From Bradyrhizobium vignae (GTDB taxonomy: Bacteria; Pseudomonadota; Alphaproteobacteria; Rhizobiales; Xanthobacteraceae): 64,000 bases of DNA. Made by a program: the position numbers and the translations under genes. Under the pieces are notes generated by a model. That model made no database searches. It was not told the DNA's origin and saw only the letters and a list, made by a program, of their open reading frames with translations. Numbering within the stretch: the stretch's first letter is position 1; every line of letters begins with the position of its first letter. The stretch covers positions 1 through 64,000 of the forward strand of contig NZ_RDQF01000024.1 of NCBI RefSeq assembly GCF_004114425.1, in the 5' to 3' direction. This document shows, in pieces, positions 62,009 to 64,000 of the stretch.

Positions 62009-62947
62009 ATGCCGGTCACCCCCCACAAGGCCCAGCGCCCGTATCGCGGCGTGTTCCCGGTCGCGCCCACCATCTTCGACGAGCGCGGCGAGCTCGACCT
62101 CGAGGGCCAGCGCCGCTGCATCGACTTCATGATCGATGCCGGCTCACACGGTCTCTGCATCCTCGCCAATTTCTCCGAGCAGTTCGTGCTCACCGATGCC
62201 GAGCGCGAGACCGTGATGCATACGGTGCTGGAACATGTCGCTGGCCGGGTCCCCGTGATCGTCACCACGACGCATTTCAGCTCGGCCGTGTGCGCCGCGC
62301 GCAGCAAGCAGGCCGAAGCGGCGGGGGCTGCCATGGTGATGGTGATGCCGCCCTATCATGGCGCGACCTTCCGCGTGCCGGAGAAGGGCATCGTCGAGTT
62401 CTTCAAGGTGCTCTCGGGCGCGATCGACATTCCCATCATGATTCAGGATGCGCCGGTGGCGGGCACGCCGCTCTCGGTCGAGCTGCTGGCGCGGCTGTCG
62501 CGCGAATTCTCCAACATCCGCTATTTCAAGATCGAGGTGCCGGGCGCGGCTTCGAAGCTCCGCAGCCTGATCGAGGCCGGCGGCAAGGATATCGAAGGTC
62601 CCTGGGACGGCGAGGAGGCGATCACGCTGCTGGCCGATCTCGACGCCGGCGCCACCGGCGCCATGACCGGCGGCGGCTATCCCGACGGCATCCGCCAGAT
62701 CATCGATCCCTATTTCGCCGGCGATCGCGAGAAGGCGAAGGCCGCCTACGAACGCTGGCTGCCGCTGATCAACTACGAAAACCGCCAATGCGGACTGATC
62801 GCCTGCAAGGTCATGATGCAGGCCGGCGGCGTGATCAAATCCGAGATGGTACGGCATCCCTTGCAGCCGCTGCATCCGGCGACGCGCGCCGGCCTGCTGG
62901 AACTTGCCAAGGAACGCGACGCGCTGGCGCTGCGGTGGGGGAAGTAG
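62009..62947 (+). CDS. DapA-family enzyme resembling L-2-keto-3-deoxyarabonate dehydratase
   Basis: The barrel replaces the usual GTTGE motif with CILANFSEQFVLTDAER and has MVMPPYHGATFRVPEKG, IMIQDAPVAGTPLS and Schiff-base Lys in YFKIEVPGAASKLR. These words match the L-2-keto-3-deoxyarabonate dehydratase described in Azospirillum, which converts the keto-acid to 2-oxoglutarate semialdehyde in non-phosphorylative arabinose catabolism. No other arabinose gene is in the window, so the substrate is inferred. The ATG at 62009 has GGAGAG upstream; an ATG at 61997 is possible. Confidence 0.78.
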   Translation: MPVTPHKAQRPYRGVFPVAPTIFDERGELDLEGQRRCIDFMIDAGSHGLCILANFSEQFVLTDAERETVMHTVLEHVAGRVPVIVTTTHFSSAVCAARSKQAEAAGAAMVMVMPPYHGATFRVPEKGIVEFFKVLSGAIDIPIMIQDAPVAGTPLSVELLARLSREFSNIRYFKIEVPGAASKLRSLIEAGGKDIEGPWDGEEAITLLADLDAGATGAMTGGGYPDGIRQIIDPYFAGDREKAKAAYERWLPLINYENRQCGLIACKVMMQAGGVIKSEMVRHPLQPLHPATRAGLLELAKERDALALRWGK

Positions 62948-62964
62948 CGGCGCCAGACATTCAT

Positions 62965-63130
62965 TGTCGTCCCGGACAAGCGCGCAAGAAGCGCGCGCAG
63001 ATCGGGGATCCATATCCACAGGGAGTGGTTTGGCGAAGACTTTGGGTTACCAGCTCGCGCCAAACTTCTCGCTGCGGATACGGGTCCTGGCTCCCGTGCG
63101 CAATTGCGCACCAGGCCGGGACGACACCGG
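62965..63130. repeat. intergenic repeat with CACAGGGAGTGGTTTGGCG core
   Basis: It shares ordered words with 7755-7905 (GTCGTCCCGGACAAGCGCGC, ATCCACAGGGAG, TTTGGCGAAGACTTTGGG) and closes with GGCCGGGACGACAC against the opening GTCGTCCCGG. The rest of 62948-63341 contains no gene I can support. Confidence 0.6.
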
Positions 63131-63341
63131 ATGTGAGCTACGAGCTCCGGCCGTATTCCGCCGGGCTGAAGGCGTCGAATTAGCGCGGCCCCAGGCCGTT
63201 TCCCGCAGCTCCGCGATGGCATATTGTACGCCCGCCAACCAGGCCCCACGGAGCAATCTCGAAACGTCGCCCAACACCTCTTCATTATGCCGTTATCCCG
63301 AGCCAAGTTGGCGCGAACCGACAGAACAGGGAGGCAGTGCC

Positions 63342-64000
63342 ATGACGATGAGGCCGGATCCCACCTTTCACGCATCGCCCAAGCTTGCGATGGAAGCGCC
63401 TACGGAGAACTTTGCCTACACGTTGCTGCTCAGTCCGGATTTCTCGAAGCCGGATGCTCTCGCGGTCATCGACGTCAAGCCGGGATCGCCGACCTATAGC
63501 CAGATCGTCCACACCGTGACGATGCCCAACAAGGGCGATGAGTTTCATCATTTCGGCTGGAATGCTTGCTCCTCGGCCTTGTCGCCGCTCGCGGGACATG
63601 CCTTCATCGAGCGGCGCTATCTCATCATCCCAGGGCTCCGCTCGTCGCGAATCTACATCATCGATACCAAGCCCGATCCGACCAAAGCCAGGATCCACAA
63701 AATCATCGAGCCGGAGGAAGTCTTCAAGAAGACCGGCTACTCGCGGCCGCACACGATCCATTGCGGGCCGGACGGCATTTACGTGAGCACGCTGGGCGGC
63801 GGCGGCAAGGACGGCACCAACGGTCCTCCCGGCGTTTTCATCATGGATTGCGAGACCTTCGAGGTCCTGGGGCGATGGGAGATCGACCGCGGTCCGCAGA
63901 CACTGCATTATGATTTCTGGTGGAACCTGCCGCGCGACTACATGGTGACGAGCGAATGGGCATTGCCGCCGCAGTTCGAGAACGGGATCGTCCCGGAAGA
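63342..64000 (+). CDS. selenium-binding protein / methanethiol oxidase (SBP56 family), 3' end outside the window
   Basis: The visible 219 residues show the SBP56 pattern: an N-terminal TENFAYTLLLSPDFSKPDAL, NKGDEFHHFGWNACSSALSP with metal-ligand His candidates and the conserved Cys, RYLIIPGLRSSRIYIIDTKP, and RPHTIHCGPDGIYVSTLGGG. Bacterial members oxidise methanethiol to formaldehyde, hydrogen peroxide and hydrogen sulfide using copper. GGGAGG is seven bases upstream of the ATG. The family is about 460 residues, so roughly half is missing. Confidence 0.9.
   Translation, partial: MTMRPDPTFHASPKLAMEAPTENFAYTLLLSPDFSKPDALAVIDVKPGSPTYSQIVHTVTMPNKGDEFHHFGWNACSSALSPLAGHAFIERRYLIIPGLRSSRIYIIDTKPDPTKARIHKIIEPEEVFKKTGYSRPHTIHCGPDGIYVSTLGGGGKDGTNGPPGVFIMDCETFEVLGRWEIDRGPQTLHYDFWWNLPRDYMVTSEWALPPQFENGIVPE

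Noticed and set aside
61997..62947. Calling this the lysine-pathway dihydrodipicolinate synthase (dapA)
   Set aside because: The GTTGE motif is replaced by ANFSEQF and the sequence words fit the L-2-keto-3-deoxyarabonate dehydratase group instead.

Overview
The window reads as a chromosomal segment of a Bradyrhizobium-like alphaproteobacterium (order Hyphomicrobiales). The evidence is high GC with strong GC bias at third codon positions, the conserved rpmH-rnpA-yidC-engB-argB-...-dapD-dapE / truA-fmt-def neighbourhood, and families of intergenic hairpin repeats of the kind that litter Bradyrhizobium genomes. No gene was compared with a database; all calls rest on reading the translations and the DNA.

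Bases 1-16,350 are a conserved housekeeping block: an AmpG-like permease, RmuC, the deformylase/formyltransferase/TruA set, lysine (dapE, dapD) and arginine (argB) biosynthesis, a pyrimidine nucleotidase, a DUF1036 envelope protein, a DUF423 membrane protein, EngB, YidC, RnpA, L34 (with a readable sigma-70 promoter), and an orphan sensor kinase. Almost every gap here holds an inverted repeat.

Bases 16,700-41,070 begin at a tRNA-Arg(ACG) and form an accessory stretch. Intact genes are mixed with fragments: QueD, two Rnk-type GreA/GreB-like proteins, an IclR regulator facing an in-frame chimera of two unrelated genes, a phytanoyl-CoA dioxygenase remnant, a VOC protein, LysR, a monooxygenase-like protein, an alcohol dehydrogenase remnant, a three-gene polysaccharide set (Wzz/GumC-like protein with a lost P-loop, GH5 glycosidase, polymerase-like membrane protein), a Tat-exported PLP enzyme, a luciferase-family oxidoreductase, a PAS histidine kinase, an SDR/DoxX-like protein with a DUF2269 partner, a hydrolase-cyclase fusion, dodecin, a decaying pair of small coiled-coil genes, a PAS protein and a metallo-beta-lactamase-fold enzyme. 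Four good copies and one decayed copy of a ~103 bp two-hairpin repeat lie in or at the edge of this stretch.

Bases 41,070-64,000 return to ordinary metabolic modules: YgiQ radical SAM protein; a GntR-controlled FAD oxidase divergent from a DapA-family aldolase, with a perfect palindrome between them; a TonB-dependent siderophore receptor with a PepSY membrane reductase-like partner; a triple-rhodanese protein; SerA; a tannase/feruloyl esterase that lacks the family disulfide; an EmrAB-type efflux pair with a divergent TetR regulator; a MarR regulator that appears to be leaderless and self-repressed, overlapping an enoyl-CoA hydratase; a chemoreceptor; an L-2-keto-3-deoxyarabonate dehydratase-like enzyme; and the start of a selenium-binding protein/methanethiol oxidase cut by the window end.

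The most notable observations are the chimeric ORF whose fusion point sits on a perfect 19-bp palindrome, the two homologous small genes on opposite strands that have decayed by different routes (a point nonsense mutation and a fusion), the leaderless MarR promoter-operator, and the tannase with paired cysteine losses. I did not find a defence system, CRISPR array, insertion sequence or other clearly new multi-gene system.
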